Notes under the pieces: model-generated
Seen by the model: only the letters and a program-made list of their open reading frames with translations
Databases searched by the model: none
What the model was told of the DNA's origin: nothing
Position numbers and translations under genes: made by a program
Assembly (NCBI GenBank): GCA_017623685.1
Contig: JAGAOP010000059.1
Location: forward strand, 1-43,662
Direction: 5' to 3'
DNA length: 43,662 bases
Origin: Spirochaetaceae bacterium
GTDB lineage: Bacteria; Spirochaetota; Spirochaetia; Treponematales; Treponemataceae
Shown here: positions 34,256 to 42,403 of the stretch, piece after piece
How positions within the stretch are numbered: position 1 is the stretch's first letter
Layout: every line of letters starts with the position of its first letter

Positions 34256-34753
34256 ATGAAAGTTGCAATTTTTTTTGGCTCAAAATCAGATACAGACACA
34301 ATGAAAAAAGCCACCACAGTACTAAAAGACTTTGGAGTAGAATATAAGGCATTTATTCTTTCTGCCCATCGTTCCGGTGATTTATTAAAGAAAACTGTTT
34401 CCCAAATAGAAGAACAAAATTTTGAAGTTATTATTGCAGGAGCAGGACTTGCAGCACATTTACCTGGTGTAATTGCTTCTATGACTGTATTGCCAGTAAT
34501 TGGAGTACCACTAGAATGTGTTTCCTCTAATTCCAATGGTCTTGGTGGAATGGACGCTTTGCTATCAATTGTTCAAATGCCAAAACAAATTCCAGTGGCA
34601 ACTGTGGGAATAAATAATGCAGCTAATGCCGCATACTTAGCATTAGAAATTCTTTCAATAAAATACACTGAGCTTCGTCAAAAGCTACAAGATTTCCGAA
34701 AAAAACTTTCGGTAGAAGCCGCTGAAAATGGTGGAATGGGAATTGAATTATGA
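34256..34753 (+). CDS. purE: PurE, 5-(carboxyamino)imidazole ribonucleotide mutase, class I type
   Basis: Purine synthesis: converts N5-CAIR to CAIR in the cytosol. 165 aa. P-loop-like phosphate site FFGSKSDTDTMKKA, catalytic-His loop LSAHRSGD, and AGAGLAAHLPGVIASMTVLP with VQMPKQIPVATVGINNAANA. The AAHLPG and VQMP...GI-NAANA segments match class I (mutase) enzymes. T. denticola PurE, by contrast, is a class II AIR carboxylase. A class I enzyme needs PurK, which is not in the window. AGGAGG precedes the ATG. First gene of a purine operon. Confidence 0.9.
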   Translation: MKVAIFFGSKSDTDTMKKATTVLKDFGVEYKAFILSAHRSGDLLKKTVSQIEEQNFEVIIAGAGLAAHLPGVIASMTVLPVIGVPLECVSSNSNGLGGMDALLSIVQMPKQIPVATVGINNAANAAYLALEILSIKYTELRQKLQDFRKKLSVEAAENGGMGIEL

Positions 34754-34845
34754 GGGTAGATTCCATTCTAAAACAGGTCAAAAATCACTTTTATCATTTT
34801 TCAGGCATTCTACTTTACGTAGAAAAATTTACAGGAAATAAATAA
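34750..34845 (+). CDS. Possible small ORF between purE and purF
   Basis: 31 codons whose ATG overlaps the purE stop as ATGA. The stop is 10 bases before the purF ATG, with the purF ribosome site (AAGGGA) just after it. The product starts MRVDSILKQVKNHFYHFSGI and ends LLYVEKFTGNK. The ATGA overlap would allow coupled translation through the gap into purF. No family recognised. It may simply be spacer. Confidence 0.35.
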   Translation: MRVDSILKQVKNHFYHFSGILLYVEKFTGNK

Positions 34846-34855
34846 GAAGGGAACC

Positions 34856-36283
34856 ATGGAAACTGATTCATTAGATATGATTATTAACCCAGAAGAAAAC
34901 AAAATAAAAGATAAATGTGGAATCATCGGAATTTATCTAAACAAAGAAAACAACCAAAATTCCAATGCTGCTTGGGCAACTTACTATGGATTATATTCCC
35001 TTCAGCACAGAGGACAAAAAGCGGTGGGAATAGCTATTGCAGACGGTAAAAATATTTGCCACATCAAGGGTAAAGGGCTTGTATCAGATGTTCTTACCCC
35101 AGAACAATTACAGGATTTTTCTGGTCACATTTCTGTAGGTCATGTTCTCCACAGTTCAGAAAAGAAGTTTTTGGTAGAAGAAGTTCAACCCTTTGTTACC
35201 CAGTTTAAACTAGGGGGAATTGCTGTAGTTCAGAATGGTAGTCTTTTAAATTATGATGAAATAAGACACACAATGGAAGAAAAAGGTGCCACCTTTGTTT
35301 CTAATAGCAATGCAGAATTAATTGCAAAGATGATTGCCAGTAACTATAAAAAAGGTATGGAACGCTCTTTAGCAGATGCAATTCAAGGAATTAAAGGTTC
35401 CTTTGCCCTAGCTGTAATGACAAAAGATTGTTTAATTGGTGCTAGAGATATAAAAGGAATACGGCCCCTTTGTTTAGGAAAATTAGATGGTGGTTGGATT
35501 CTTGCTAGTGAAAGTTGTGCCATTGATGCTGTAAACGGAACCTTTGTTCGTGATATTCAACCTGGTGAAATTGTAATAATTAGTAACGATGGAGTTCTTT
35601 CGTTTTTCTTTTCAGAAGTAAAAGAAAAATGCACCTGTTCCTTTGAATACTTATATTTTGCCCGACCCGATTCTGTTATAGACGGAATTTCTGTTCACGA
35701 AGCCCGTCTTAGAATGGGGGCATTACTTGCTGCCGAAAATCCTGTTAAGGCTGATATTGTAATTGGAGTTCCTGATTCAGGATTAGGTGCTGCCATAGGA
35801 TATTCAAAGGGAAGTGGAATTCCCTATGCTATGGGAATTGCAAAAAATCGTTACATAGGACGTATTAGGTCTTCTAGTATTCCAGAAGACAAAGACAAAA
35901 TGTACTTTATAAAATTAAACGCTATAAAAAGTGATATTAAGGGCAAACGGGTAATCGTCGTTGATGATTCAATTATTGGAGGAAAAACTAGTCGCCATTT
36001 AGTACAAATGTTACGACGAGCCGGAGCAAAAGAAATTCACATGAGAATTGCTTCTCCACCAATAAAATATCCTTGCCACTTTGGAATAGACACAACAGGA
36101 TCTTCTGAGCTTATTTCTTCACTTCATAATGCAACTGAATTATGCAAAGAAATTGGAGCTGATTCACTGGCATTTATTTCGCTAGAAGGAATGATGGAAT
36201 CTTTGCAAGATGTAAAGCGTAAAACCTTTGGATTTTGCCAAGGCTGCTTTATAGGAAAATATCCAATTCCTGTTCAAGAATAA
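34856..36283 (+). CDS. purF: Amidophosphoribosyltransferase PurF, divergent active sites
   Basis: First step of purine synthesis: PRPP plus glutamine gives phosphoribosylamine. 475 aa. A 20-residue propeptide precedes the nucleophile Cys21 (KCGIIGIY), as in the Bacillus type. Four Fe-S cluster Cys are present: 261 (CSFEYLYFARPDS), 407, 461 and 464 (CQGC). The oxyanion NG (127-128) and LQHRGQ are kept. The usual glutamine-binding GHxRYST is GHVLHSS (95-101), the usual SDxE is SNAE (151-154), and the PRPP loop DDSIVRGTT is DDSIIGGKT (370-378). The enzyme is therefore divergent in both sites and may differ in glutamine use. It lies between purE and purM in the operon. Confidence 0.9.
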   Translation: METDSLDMIINPEENKIKDKCGIIGIYLNKENNQNSNAAWATYYGLYSLQHRGQKAVGIAIADGKNICHIKGKGLVSDVLTPEQLQDFSGHISVGHVLHSSEKKFLVEEVQPFVTQFKLGGIAVVQNGSLLNYDEIRHTMEEKGATFVSNSNAELIAKMIASNYKKGMERSLADAIQGIKGSFALAVMTKDCLIGARDIKGIRPLCLGKLDGGWILASESCAIDAVNGTFVRDIQPGEIVIISNDGVLSFFFSEVKEKCTCSFEYLYFARPDSVIDGISVHEARLRMGALLAAENPVKADIVIGVPDSGLGAAIGYSKGSGIPYAMGIAKNRYIGRIRSSSIPEDKDKMYFIKLNAIKSDIKGKRVIVVDDSIIGGKTSRHLVQMLRRAGAKEIHMRIASPPIKYPCHFGIDTTGSSELISSLHNATELCKEIGADSLAFISLEGMMESLQDVKRKTFGFCQGCFIGKYPIPVQE

Positions 36284-36314
36284 TATTCCCATAAAAAATC
36301 AATAAGGAGTAAAT

Positions 36315-37427
36315 ATGATTGATTATCGCCAATCTGGAGTAGATGTAGAAGAAGGTTATCGAGCAGTAAGCAAATATAAATCTCATGCAAAGAGAACATC
36401 AATTCCTGGAGTTTTAAGTGGTTTAGGTAGTTTTGCAGGAATGTTCCAAGTTCCCCCTGGTATGAAAGAACCTGTTATGGTAAGTGGAACCGATGGCGTT
36501 GGTACAAAATTAGATATTGCTTTTTCAGTAAAAAAATATGACACAGTAGGAATAGATTGTGTTGCAATGAGTGTAAACGACATTCTATGTACAGGTGCAA
36601 AACCTTTGTATTTTTTAGACTACATTGCCTGTGGAAAACTAAATGCTTCTATTGCAGCAGACTTAGTAAAAGGTGTAGCTGATGGTTGCGTATACAGTGA
36701 TTGTGCCTTATTAGGCGGAGAAACAGCGGAAATGCCAGGTTTCTATGACGAAGGAAAATATGATGTAGCAGGATTTGGAGTAGGAATTATAGAAAAAGAA
36801 AATATTGTTACAGGTGAAAATATTACAGAAGGAGATGTTTTAATTGGTCTTTCATCCTCTGGTTTGCACTCTAACGGTTTTTCCCTTGTACGAAAGCTTG
36901 TTACTGATTTTACAGAAAAAGCACCCTTTGCTCCAGATAAAACTATGGGACAGGTTTTACTTGAACCTACAAGAATTTATGTTCGACCTGTACTTTCTGT
37001 ATTAGAAACCTTTGGAAAAGCTATACACGGAATGGTACATATTACAGGTGGTGGTTTCTACGAAAATATTCCAAGAATGTACCCTACAATTAATCAAAAA
37101 CTAATGGCAAATGGTAAGATTCCCTTAATTTCAGAAATTAAAAAAGATAGTTGGGACGTGCCACCAATTTTTGATGATTTAGTTCGCCGTGGTGCTGATT
37201 CTAGCAGAATGTTTAATACATTCAACATGGGAATTGGATTTATTTTGGCAGTTGAAAAAGACAAGGCACAAAATATTCTTGAAGCTTTCAATAATTTCGC
37301 CACAAAGGATACAACAGGTGGTTGCAAAGACATGAAAGCTTACGAAATCGGAAAGGTTGTTTCTTCAAAAAAGATTCCTACTGACAAGGAAACACTTACT
37401 CAGGAAGAACAAGTTATTTTTGTGTAA
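36315..37427 (+). CDS. purM: Phosphoribosylformylglycinamidine cyclo-ligase (AIR synthetase)
   Basis: ATP-dependent ring closure giving aminoimidazole ribonucleotide, cytosolic. 370 aa, typical length. Motifs: YRQSGVDVEEGYRAV, the nucleotide-binding SGTDGVGTKLDIAF, DCVAMSVNDILCTGAKPLYF, LLGGETAEMPGFY, GLSSSGLHSNGFSLVRKL, VHITGGGFYENIPRM and FNMGIGF. AAGGAG precedes the ATG. 31 bp after purF. Confidence 0.96.
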   Translation: MIDYRQSGVDVEEGYRAVSKYKSHAKRTSIPGVLSGLGSFAGMFQVPPGMKEPVMVSGTDGVGTKLDIAFSVKKYDTVGIDCVAMSVNDILCTGAKPLYFLDYIACGKLNASIAADLVKGVADGCVYSDCALLGGETAEMPGFYDEGKYDVAGFGVGIIEKENIVTGENITEGDVLIGLSSSGLHSNGFSLVRKLVTDFTEKAPFAPDKTMGQVLLEPTRIYVRPVLSVLETFGKAIHGMVHITGGGFYENIPRMYPTINQKLMANGKIPLISEIKKDSWDVPPIFDDLVRRGADSSRMFNTFNMGIGFILAVEKDKAQNILEAFNNFATKDTTGGCKDMKAYEIGKVVSSKKIPTDKETLTQEEQVIFV

Positions 37428-37439
37428 AAATCTATATTC

Positions 37440-37516
37440 TTTTTTAGAACCAATGAAATACAGTGTAACAAAAAGGTTTTGCTATATAAGTTTAATGATA
37501 TTTCAGGTTCTAAAAA
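37440..37516 (+). other. Large structured RNA element between purM and purN
   Basis: TTTTTAGAACC (37441-37451) pairs with GGTTCTAAAAA (37506-37516). TGAAATA (37454-37460) pairs with TATTTCA (37499-37505), leaving only a 2-nt bulge: 18 bp in total. Inside, CAAAA-AGG-TTTTG (37469-37481) forms a second hairpin. The stem starts with T and ends with A, so neither strand reads as a terminator. It ends a few bases before the purN ribosome site. Confidence 0.75.
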
Positions 37517-37532
37517 CCTAAGGAAATTTTCT

Positions 37533-38216
37533 ATGAATAGAGAAGGTTTTTCTGATTTACAAAAAACATCCTCTACTGATTCACAAATTAGAGTTGCTGT
37601 ACTAATTTCAGGAGGAGGAACAAACTTACAAGCCATAATCGACGAAGAAAGGCAAAACCCTAAAAATTGCCCCTACAAAGTTTCTTTAGTTATTTCAAGT
37701 ACAAAAAATGCCTTTGGGTTAGAACGAGCTAAAAAAGCTAACATTCCAGCCCTTGTTGCAAGTCCCTACTCTGTTCTTGGTGAAGAACAAGCAAAAAATG
37801 CTACCCGCGAAGAAAAACGACTTGCAGTTTCAAGACAAGTGCTAAATCTTTGCCAACAACACCAAATTCAAGCCATTGTTTTAGCTGGATTTTTAACTGT
37901 GTTATCTGGTTCCATTGTAGATGAATATTCTGGAAGAATAATAAACCTTCATCCTGCTCTTTTGCCAAAATTTGGTGGTGTTGGAATGTGGGGGCATCAT
38001 GTTCACGAAGCAGTTATAGCTTCTGGAGCAACTGAATCAGGCTGTACTGTTCACCTTGTAGACAAGGGTTGCGACACTGGAGAAATTCTTTTGCAAAGAA
38101 AAGTTCCAGTTCTTCCAGGCGATACACCGGAAACCCTATATGCAAGAATTGCACCAGAAGAACATTCCGCAATGGTAGAAGGAATAAAATTATTAGCTAA
38201 AAAACTAAAAGTCTAA
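37533..38216 (+). CDS. purN: Phosphoribosylglycinamide formyltransferase PurN
   Basis: Uses 10-formyl-tetrahydrofolate to formylate glycinamide ribonucleotide. 227 aa from the ATG at 37533, which has AAGGA about ten bases upstream. The earlier in-frame TTG at 37479 lies inside the intergenic hairpin and is rejected. Motifs: phosphate loop LISGGGTNLQAI, LVISSTKNAFGLERA, AGFLTVLSGSIVDEYSGRII, catalytic Asn/His in NLHPALLP, GATESGCTVHLVDKGCDTG with catalytic Asp, and ILLQRKVPVLPGDTPETL. The GMWGHHVHEAV version of the loop after HPALLP is as in other spirochaetal/clostridial enzymes. Last gene of purE-F-M-N. Confidence 0.92.
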   Translation: MNREGFSDLQKTSSTDSQIRVAVLISGGGTNLQAIIDEERQNPKNCPYKVSLVISSTKNAFGLERAKKANIPALVASPYSVLGEEQAKNATREEKRLAVSRQVLNLCQQHQIQAIVLAGFLTVLSGSIVDEYSGRIINLHPALLPKFGGVGMWGHHVHEAVIASGATESGCTVHLVDKGCDTGEILLQRKVPVLPGDTPETLYARIAPEEHSAMVEGIKLLAKKLKV

Positions 38217-38267
38217 TTTTTTGAACTAAAACTTTAACATTTTTTTTACTATAAACAGATTAATTTC

Positions 38268-38334
38268 TTGTATTTTTAAAAATCTATGTTAAAATATATT
38301 TAACATACCTTAAAAAAATCTAAGGTTATTTTTT
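38268..38334 (+). promoter_or_regulatory. Promoter followed by attenuator-like hairpin
   Basis: TTGTAT (38268-38273), a 16-bp spacer and TAAAAT (38290-38295). From the expected start near 38302 the RNA would at once form ACCTTA/TAAGGT (38307-38312 with 38321-38326), followed by TATTTTTT, just before AGGAGG. It could be an attenuator of the GyrI-like gene or a terminator for purN. Confidence 0.55.
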
Positions 38335-38344
38335 AGGAGGAGTT

Positions 38345-38980
38345 ATGGCATTTGATTTTAAAAAAGAATATAAGGAATTATATAGGGCAAAATCAAAAGC
38401 AGAAATTGTAGATGTTCCTGCAATTAATTATATTGCAGTAAGCGGCAAAGGAAATCCTAATGACGTAAATGGGGATTACCAAAAAGCAGTGGCTATTTTA
38501 TACGCTGTTGCCTATACAATAAAAAACAGTCATAAAACAGACCATAAAATCGAAGGTTTTATTGAACATATTGTTCCACCCTTAGAAGGTTTTTGGTGGC
38601 AAGATAACGTAGCCGGGATTGATTTATCTAACAAAGATAGCTACAACTGGATTGCTGTTATACGATTACCCGATTTTGTAAGTCAAAAAGATTTTGATTG
38701 GGCTGTAGAAACTGCCTCTAAGAAAAAGAAAATCGATTGTTCTTTAGCACGTTTCATCACTATTGCAGAAGGTCTATGTGTTCAAATTAAACATGTTGGT
38801 TCATATGATAACGAAGCAGAATCTATTGCAAAGATGGAAAAACTACTAAAAGATAAGGGTTACGAAACAGATTTTAATGGTATTCGCTTTCACCACGAAA
38901 TCTATCTTTCAAACCCAAAACGTGTAGCAGAAGAAAAAAGAAAAACTATTATTCGTCACCCCATAAAGAAAACCAACTAA
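38345..38980 (+). CDS. GyrI-like small-molecule-binding domain protein
   Basis: 211 aa, cytosolic. The SOUL/GyrI-like fold is suggested by the N-terminus VDVPAINYIAVSGKGNPND, GDYQKAVAILYAVAYTIKNS, EGFIEHIVPPLEGFWW and the later CVQIKHVGSYDNEAESIAKM with GIRFHHEIYLSNPKR. Stand-alone members of this family bind or hydrolyse small compounds and resemble effector domains of AraC/MerR regulators without a DNA-binding part. No HTH is seen here. AGGAGG lies before the ATG. Followed by a strong terminator. Confidence 0.88.
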   Translation: MAFDFKKEYKELYRAKSKAEIVDVPAINYIAVSGKGNPNDVNGDYQKAVAILYAVAYTIKNSHKTDHKIEGFIEHIVPPLEGFWWQDNVAGIDLSNKDSYNWIAVIRLPDFVSQKDFDWAVETASKKKKIDCSLARFITIAEGLCVQIKHVGSYDNEAESIAKMEKLLKDKGYETDFNGIRFHHEIYLSNPKRVAEEKRKTIIRHPIKKTN

Positions 38981-38984
38981 AAGG

Positions 38985-39019
38985 AAAGCTACACTTCAAA
39001 GTCGAAGTGTAGCTTTTTT
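38985..39019 (+). terminator. Strong terminator after the GyrI-like gene
   Basis: A perfect 13-bp stem AAAGCTACACTTC/GAAGTGTAGCTTT (38985-38997 with 39004-39016), a 6-nt loop, ending in six T. The convergent transglutaminase-like gene ends at 39018 and can use it too. Confidence 0.92.
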
Positions 39020-40511
39020 AATTCATCATTTTTTTTAGTTTATTCATATCAGAGATTAACAAGGAATTATTTGGTAAATCTTTTAAACCTTGTTCCAACA
39101 AGCTATACGCTTCATCATATTTTCCTTGATTTACTAAGGTGGCAAATTGGTTGTGGATTAAAATTCCATGATTATTAAAACATTGCTCCTTAAATCTAGC
39201 TATTGAACTACTTTTACCAATGTCCTCTAAAGCCTTTTGTGCTAAAATCCCAGCTTCTAGGTATTTTTGTTTATCTGCTAATGGCATTATCTTTAACTGC
39301 CAATAATATTCTTTCAAAGATCGAATTTTATTTGATATATTTTGTTGGGCTGCCAAAGGATTTTTTTCTGCATCATTCAAAAATGCAAGAGCTTCCTCTG
39401 GAGTCATATTTTGAGTTTTCCAATCTAAGGTTGAAATAAATATATGCTGTGCTAAAGTATTTTTATTTTTTTCAGAAAGGTAATTTTGCCAAAAAGAAAA
39501 AAAATTCTGAGCATCCTCTAAATTTCCAATATTCAACTTTCTAACTATGGCATTATACACAGAGGAATCAAGGTTACTTTGCCAAAAATCTGTAATTCCC
39601 CATCTTGATATAGCTAAATATGCCCAATGTAACGCCAAATTCTCTTGATTTGATTCCATCAAATCAAGCAAATAGTTTGTACAAACAATATCAAACTCTT
39701 GGCGAACAAGCTTTGCAGCTGGAGAATTTTCATTTCCAACAAAAACGTATCTTGCAGCGGCTAAAGGAACTGCTGTTTTATAATCCCCTGTTTTAAGTTG
39801 AATACTATTAAAGTTTGCAGCTACAAGACTAACAAAAACCCTGTCGCTAACCTGTTGTCTTCCAGAATAATAATGTTTTGGAACGATTGTGTAACTTCCA
39901 TCATCAAACCCAGAGTCTTTTTTTGTTCCTGGATTAAAACCATAGGGATTTGTTGTTTCAACATCAATCATTTTACCATTTATTAAAACAGAACAAAATG
40001 CATGATTCAAAGTTTTTTGTCCAAATACTTCTATTTTAGCCTTTTTTGCCAAAGCCATATACAATAAACTTGAAGAAACACAATTATAAATGCCTTTAGA
40101 AAGAGCAACTTGCATCGATGTTTCTTTTTCCGAATACTTTGTTAAAACAGATTTATACAAAAGACTAAGAACCGCCTCTGCACGTTCTTCTTCGGGCAAA
40201 GACATAAAATTTTTGGTGGAAACTTGCTGGCATAATTCGTTAAAAACCTGCATAGAATTATTCCATTCCGTTGTATTTTCTTGACAAGATGAAAATTTCA
40301 AAGAAGCCGTAATTATTTGCTCAGGAGCAAGAGTGGCATTTTCTCCAAAATCTAATAGAAAAGCGGGTTCCAGCGAAGGCAAAGTTTCTACATCTAAAGA
40401 AAAAGAATAAAAAAAAGAATTTTGAACTAAGAATATGGCAAAAAAGAGTATAAGATAGCAACTCTTTTTATATTTATAAAAAAAATGATTTAAAAAATAA
40501 TTTTTTACCAT
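39018..40511 (-). CDS. Membrane-anchored transglutaminase-like protein with helical repeats
   Basis: 497 aa. An N-terminal signal anchor lies at about 15-36 (KKSCYLILFFAIFLVQNSFF). A transglutaminase-like core follows with a Cys-His-Asp triad in order: GIYNCVSSSLLYMALAKKAK (Cys), LNHAFCSVLI (His) and GKMIDVETTNPYGF (Asp). The C-terminal ~280 residues are helical and TPR-like, ending DEAYSLLEQGLKDLPNNSLL. Such proteins are thought to act as periplasmic cysteine proteases or cross-linking enzymes; the substrate is unknown. It is divergent from the WYL regulator. Confidence 0.84.
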   Translation of the reverse strand: MVKNYFLNHFFYKYKKSCYLILFFAIFLVQNSFFYSFSLDVETLPSLEPAFLLDFGENATLAPEQIITASLKFSSCQENTTEWNNSMQVFNELCQQVSTKNFMSLPEEERAEAVLSLLYKSVLTKYSEKETSMQVALSKGIYNCVSSSLLYMALAKKAKIEVFGQKTLNHAFCSVLINGKMIDVETTNPYGFNPGTKKDSGFDDGSYTIVPKHYYSGRQQVSDRVFVSLVAANFNSIQLKTGDYKTAVPLAAARYVFVGNENSPAAKLVRQEFDIVCTNYLLDLMESNQENLALHWAYLAISRWGITDFWQSNLDSSVYNAIVRKLNIGNLEDAQNFFSFWQNYLSEKNKNTLAQHIFISTLDWKTQNMTPEEALAFLNDAEKNPLAAQQNISNKIRSLKEYYWQLKIMPLADKQKYLEAGILAQKALEDIGKSSSIARFKEQCFNNHGILIHNQFATLVNQGKYDEAYSLLEQGLKDLPNNSLLISDMNKLKKMMN

Positions 40512-40571
40512 AATAACATTCTATCACTATGAGCAGAGATAAACAAGAAAAAACTTTGATGTGAAAAAAAC

Positions 40572-40605
40572 ATTATTTGCAAATAATACACTTGTCTTGT
40601 ATAAT
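40572..40605 (+). promoter_or_regulatory. WYL-regulator promoter with 16-bp palindromic operator
   Basis: TTGCAA (40577-40582), a 17-bp spacer and TATAAT (40600-40605). The -35 lies in the middle of a perfect palindrome ATTATTTGCAAATAAT (40572-40587). It sits in the divergent region before the WYL gene, so autoregulation is a fair inference. Confidence 0.75.
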
Positions 40606-40658
40606 TTTAAAATACAAAATATTTTCTAGTGCCAAATTTTTGATAAAAAAGGAAAACA

Positions 40659-41648
40659 ATGGAAAAATTACGTAGAGAAGAGAAAGTAAAAAACCAACGA
40701 ATAATAATGATGGATGTAATGATTCGTGATGGAACTTATCCAAGCGTAAAGGACTTTCGCAAAAAATTTGAAACATCTAGAAGCACAATTATGCGAGATT
40801 TAGCCTTTATTCGTGACAGATACCAAGCACCCTTAGAATATGACCCTTCTAAAAAAGGATATTACTATTCGGATAAAGCTTTTTCTGTTTCAACAATTCG
40901 TATTTCCGAAGGAGAACTTTTTACACTTTGTGCAATGCAACCACTGATGGAACAATACAAAAACACGCCTCTGGAAAATAGCATAAATAATGTTTTTAAA
41001 AAAATCTTAGAATTATGTCCTACAGAAATAACAGTTAGTTCTAGTATTTTTAGTAAAGATATTAGTTTTATTAGCGACCCACTACCAAAAATTGACGAAA
41101 ATGTGTTTTACAATATTTTTGAATGTCTTAGAGAAAAGAAAACCATTGAATTTGACTATAATTCAATTCAAGGAGAAATAAAACTAAATCGCAGAGTGGA
41201 TCCTTATCATATTGTTTGCCAAAAAGGGAATTGGTATCTTTTAGCTTTTTGCCATAAAAATAAAACTATTCGAACTTTTTCTTTAGCACGAATGAGTAAT
41301 TCAAAAAAAACAGATTTATCCTTTTTTCCACCTCAGGATTTTTCTCCAACCCAATATTTTGATATAAACTTTGGAATATGGAATAACAAAACTCAAAACT
41401 GTAAAATCGAATTAGTTTTTGACAAAAGCATAAAAACTTTGATAACAGAACATAATTGGTATCCAAACCAAGAAATAAAGATAAATCCAGATGGGTCTGT
41501 ATATCTTTCCTTTGAATCTAACCAACTGCAAGAGATACAATACTGGATTATGAGCTTTGGCTCCAAAGTTAAGGTTATTAACCCAGTAGAATTACGAGAA
41601 ATAATAATAATTGAATCTCAAAAAACATTGGAGAATTATAATTCATAA
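40659..41648 (+). CDS. WYL-domain transcriptional regulator
   Basis: 329 aa. N-terminal winged helix-turn-helix: NQRIIMMDVMIRDGTYPSVK, then KKFETSRSTIMRDLAFIRDR. The central WYL domain (about 150-235) contains NRRVDPYHIVCQKGNWYLLA and FCHKNKTIRTFSLARM, with the Trp-Tyr-Leu signature. The C-terminal WCX-type domain follows. WYL proteins bind nucleic acid or nucleotide ligands and often regulate defence or DNA-repair genes. No such genes are next to it here. The reading frame before the ATG has AAGGAAAA. A palindromic operator overlaps its promoter. Confidence 0.93.
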   Translation: MEKLRREEKVKNQRIIMMDVMIRDGTYPSVKDFRKKFETSRSTIMRDLAFIRDRYQAPLEYDPSKKGYYYSDKAFSVSTIRISEGELFTLCAMQPLMEQYKNTPLENSINNVFKKILELCPTEITVSSSIFSKDISFISDPLPKIDENVFYNIFECLREKKTIEFDYNSIQGEIKLNRRVDPYHIVCQKGNWYLLAFCHKNKTIRTFSLARMSNSKKTDLSFFPPQDFSPTQYFDINFGIWNNKTQNCKIELVFDKSIKTLITEHNWYPNQEIKINPDGSVYLSFESNQLQEIQYWIMSFGSKVKVINPVELREIIIIESQKTLENYNS

Positions 41649-41711
41649 AAAAGTTATCGAAAAAACTTTCAGTAGCTTTTGATTAACATAATTTGTTATA
41701 TTAAAAAGGAA

Positions 41712-42149
41712 TTATATGTTAGTCAAGGAATCAAGAGCCTTATCCACATCAGACTGAAACCCTTCTTCGATTGATTTCATAAATTCGTCTAGCTGTTCAA
41801 ATTCCAGACCTAATTCTTCCCAATTTTCTTCAAACTCTTGTTCAAGTTTGTCAACCGAATCTTCTATTCCTTGCTCCATTCCTTCCCAATCCATTTCTTC
41901 AATGGCAGAAACAGTAGCACCAATACAAACTAAACAAGCCAGAGACATAATAATTCCTAAAACCAATGCAATAATGCTCATTATTAACCCGGCCTTTGCT
42001 TTAGAAGCTTTTTCTGTTCCTGATTTCAAACCTAAAGCACCTAAAATTATACCAATAATTGCTAATAATGAACCAATAAAAGATAAGGGCCCTGCAATCA
42101 AACTACAAACTAAAGAAATAATTCCCAAAACCAATGCAGCTATTTCCAT
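41712..42149 (-). CDS. DUF4190-like small membrane protein
   Basis: 145 aa. Two hydrophobic hairpin-like stretches, about 1-42 (ALVLGIISLVCSLIAGPLSF, then LLAIIGIILGALGLKSG) and about 53-85 (AGLIMSIIALVLGIIMSLAC). The repeated LGIIxLV pattern is as in DUF4190. The C-terminal ~60 residues are very acidic and likely coiled coil, with EEMDWEGMEQGIEDSVDKLE. GAGAGG precedes the ATG. Function unknown. Confidence 0.8.
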   Translation of the reverse strand: MEIAALVLGIISLVCSLIAGPLSFIGSLLAIIGIILGALGLKSGTEKASKAKAGLIMSIIALVLGIIMSLACLVCIGATVSAIEEMDWEGMEQGIEDSVDKLEQEFEENWEELGLEFEQLDEFMKSIEEGFQSDVDKALDSLTNI

Positions 42150-42403
42150 CTTAAACCTCTCTTCCTTTTACTTGATGAAATTTTTGATACCAAAGTATAA
42201 CAAATTATAATTTTAACTGTCAACGATTAATTCTTTACTTAAAAAATACTAAAACCACTTTTAACAACAAAAATTAAATATGCATCTATTTTTTCAACAA
42301 TAAAGGATTTATTTATGATTAAAAAACATACTTTGATGAAACAAAAAAATGTAATTTATGATATAGTTCTATAATAAATTTTACTACAGGAAAAAATAAA
42401 CAT

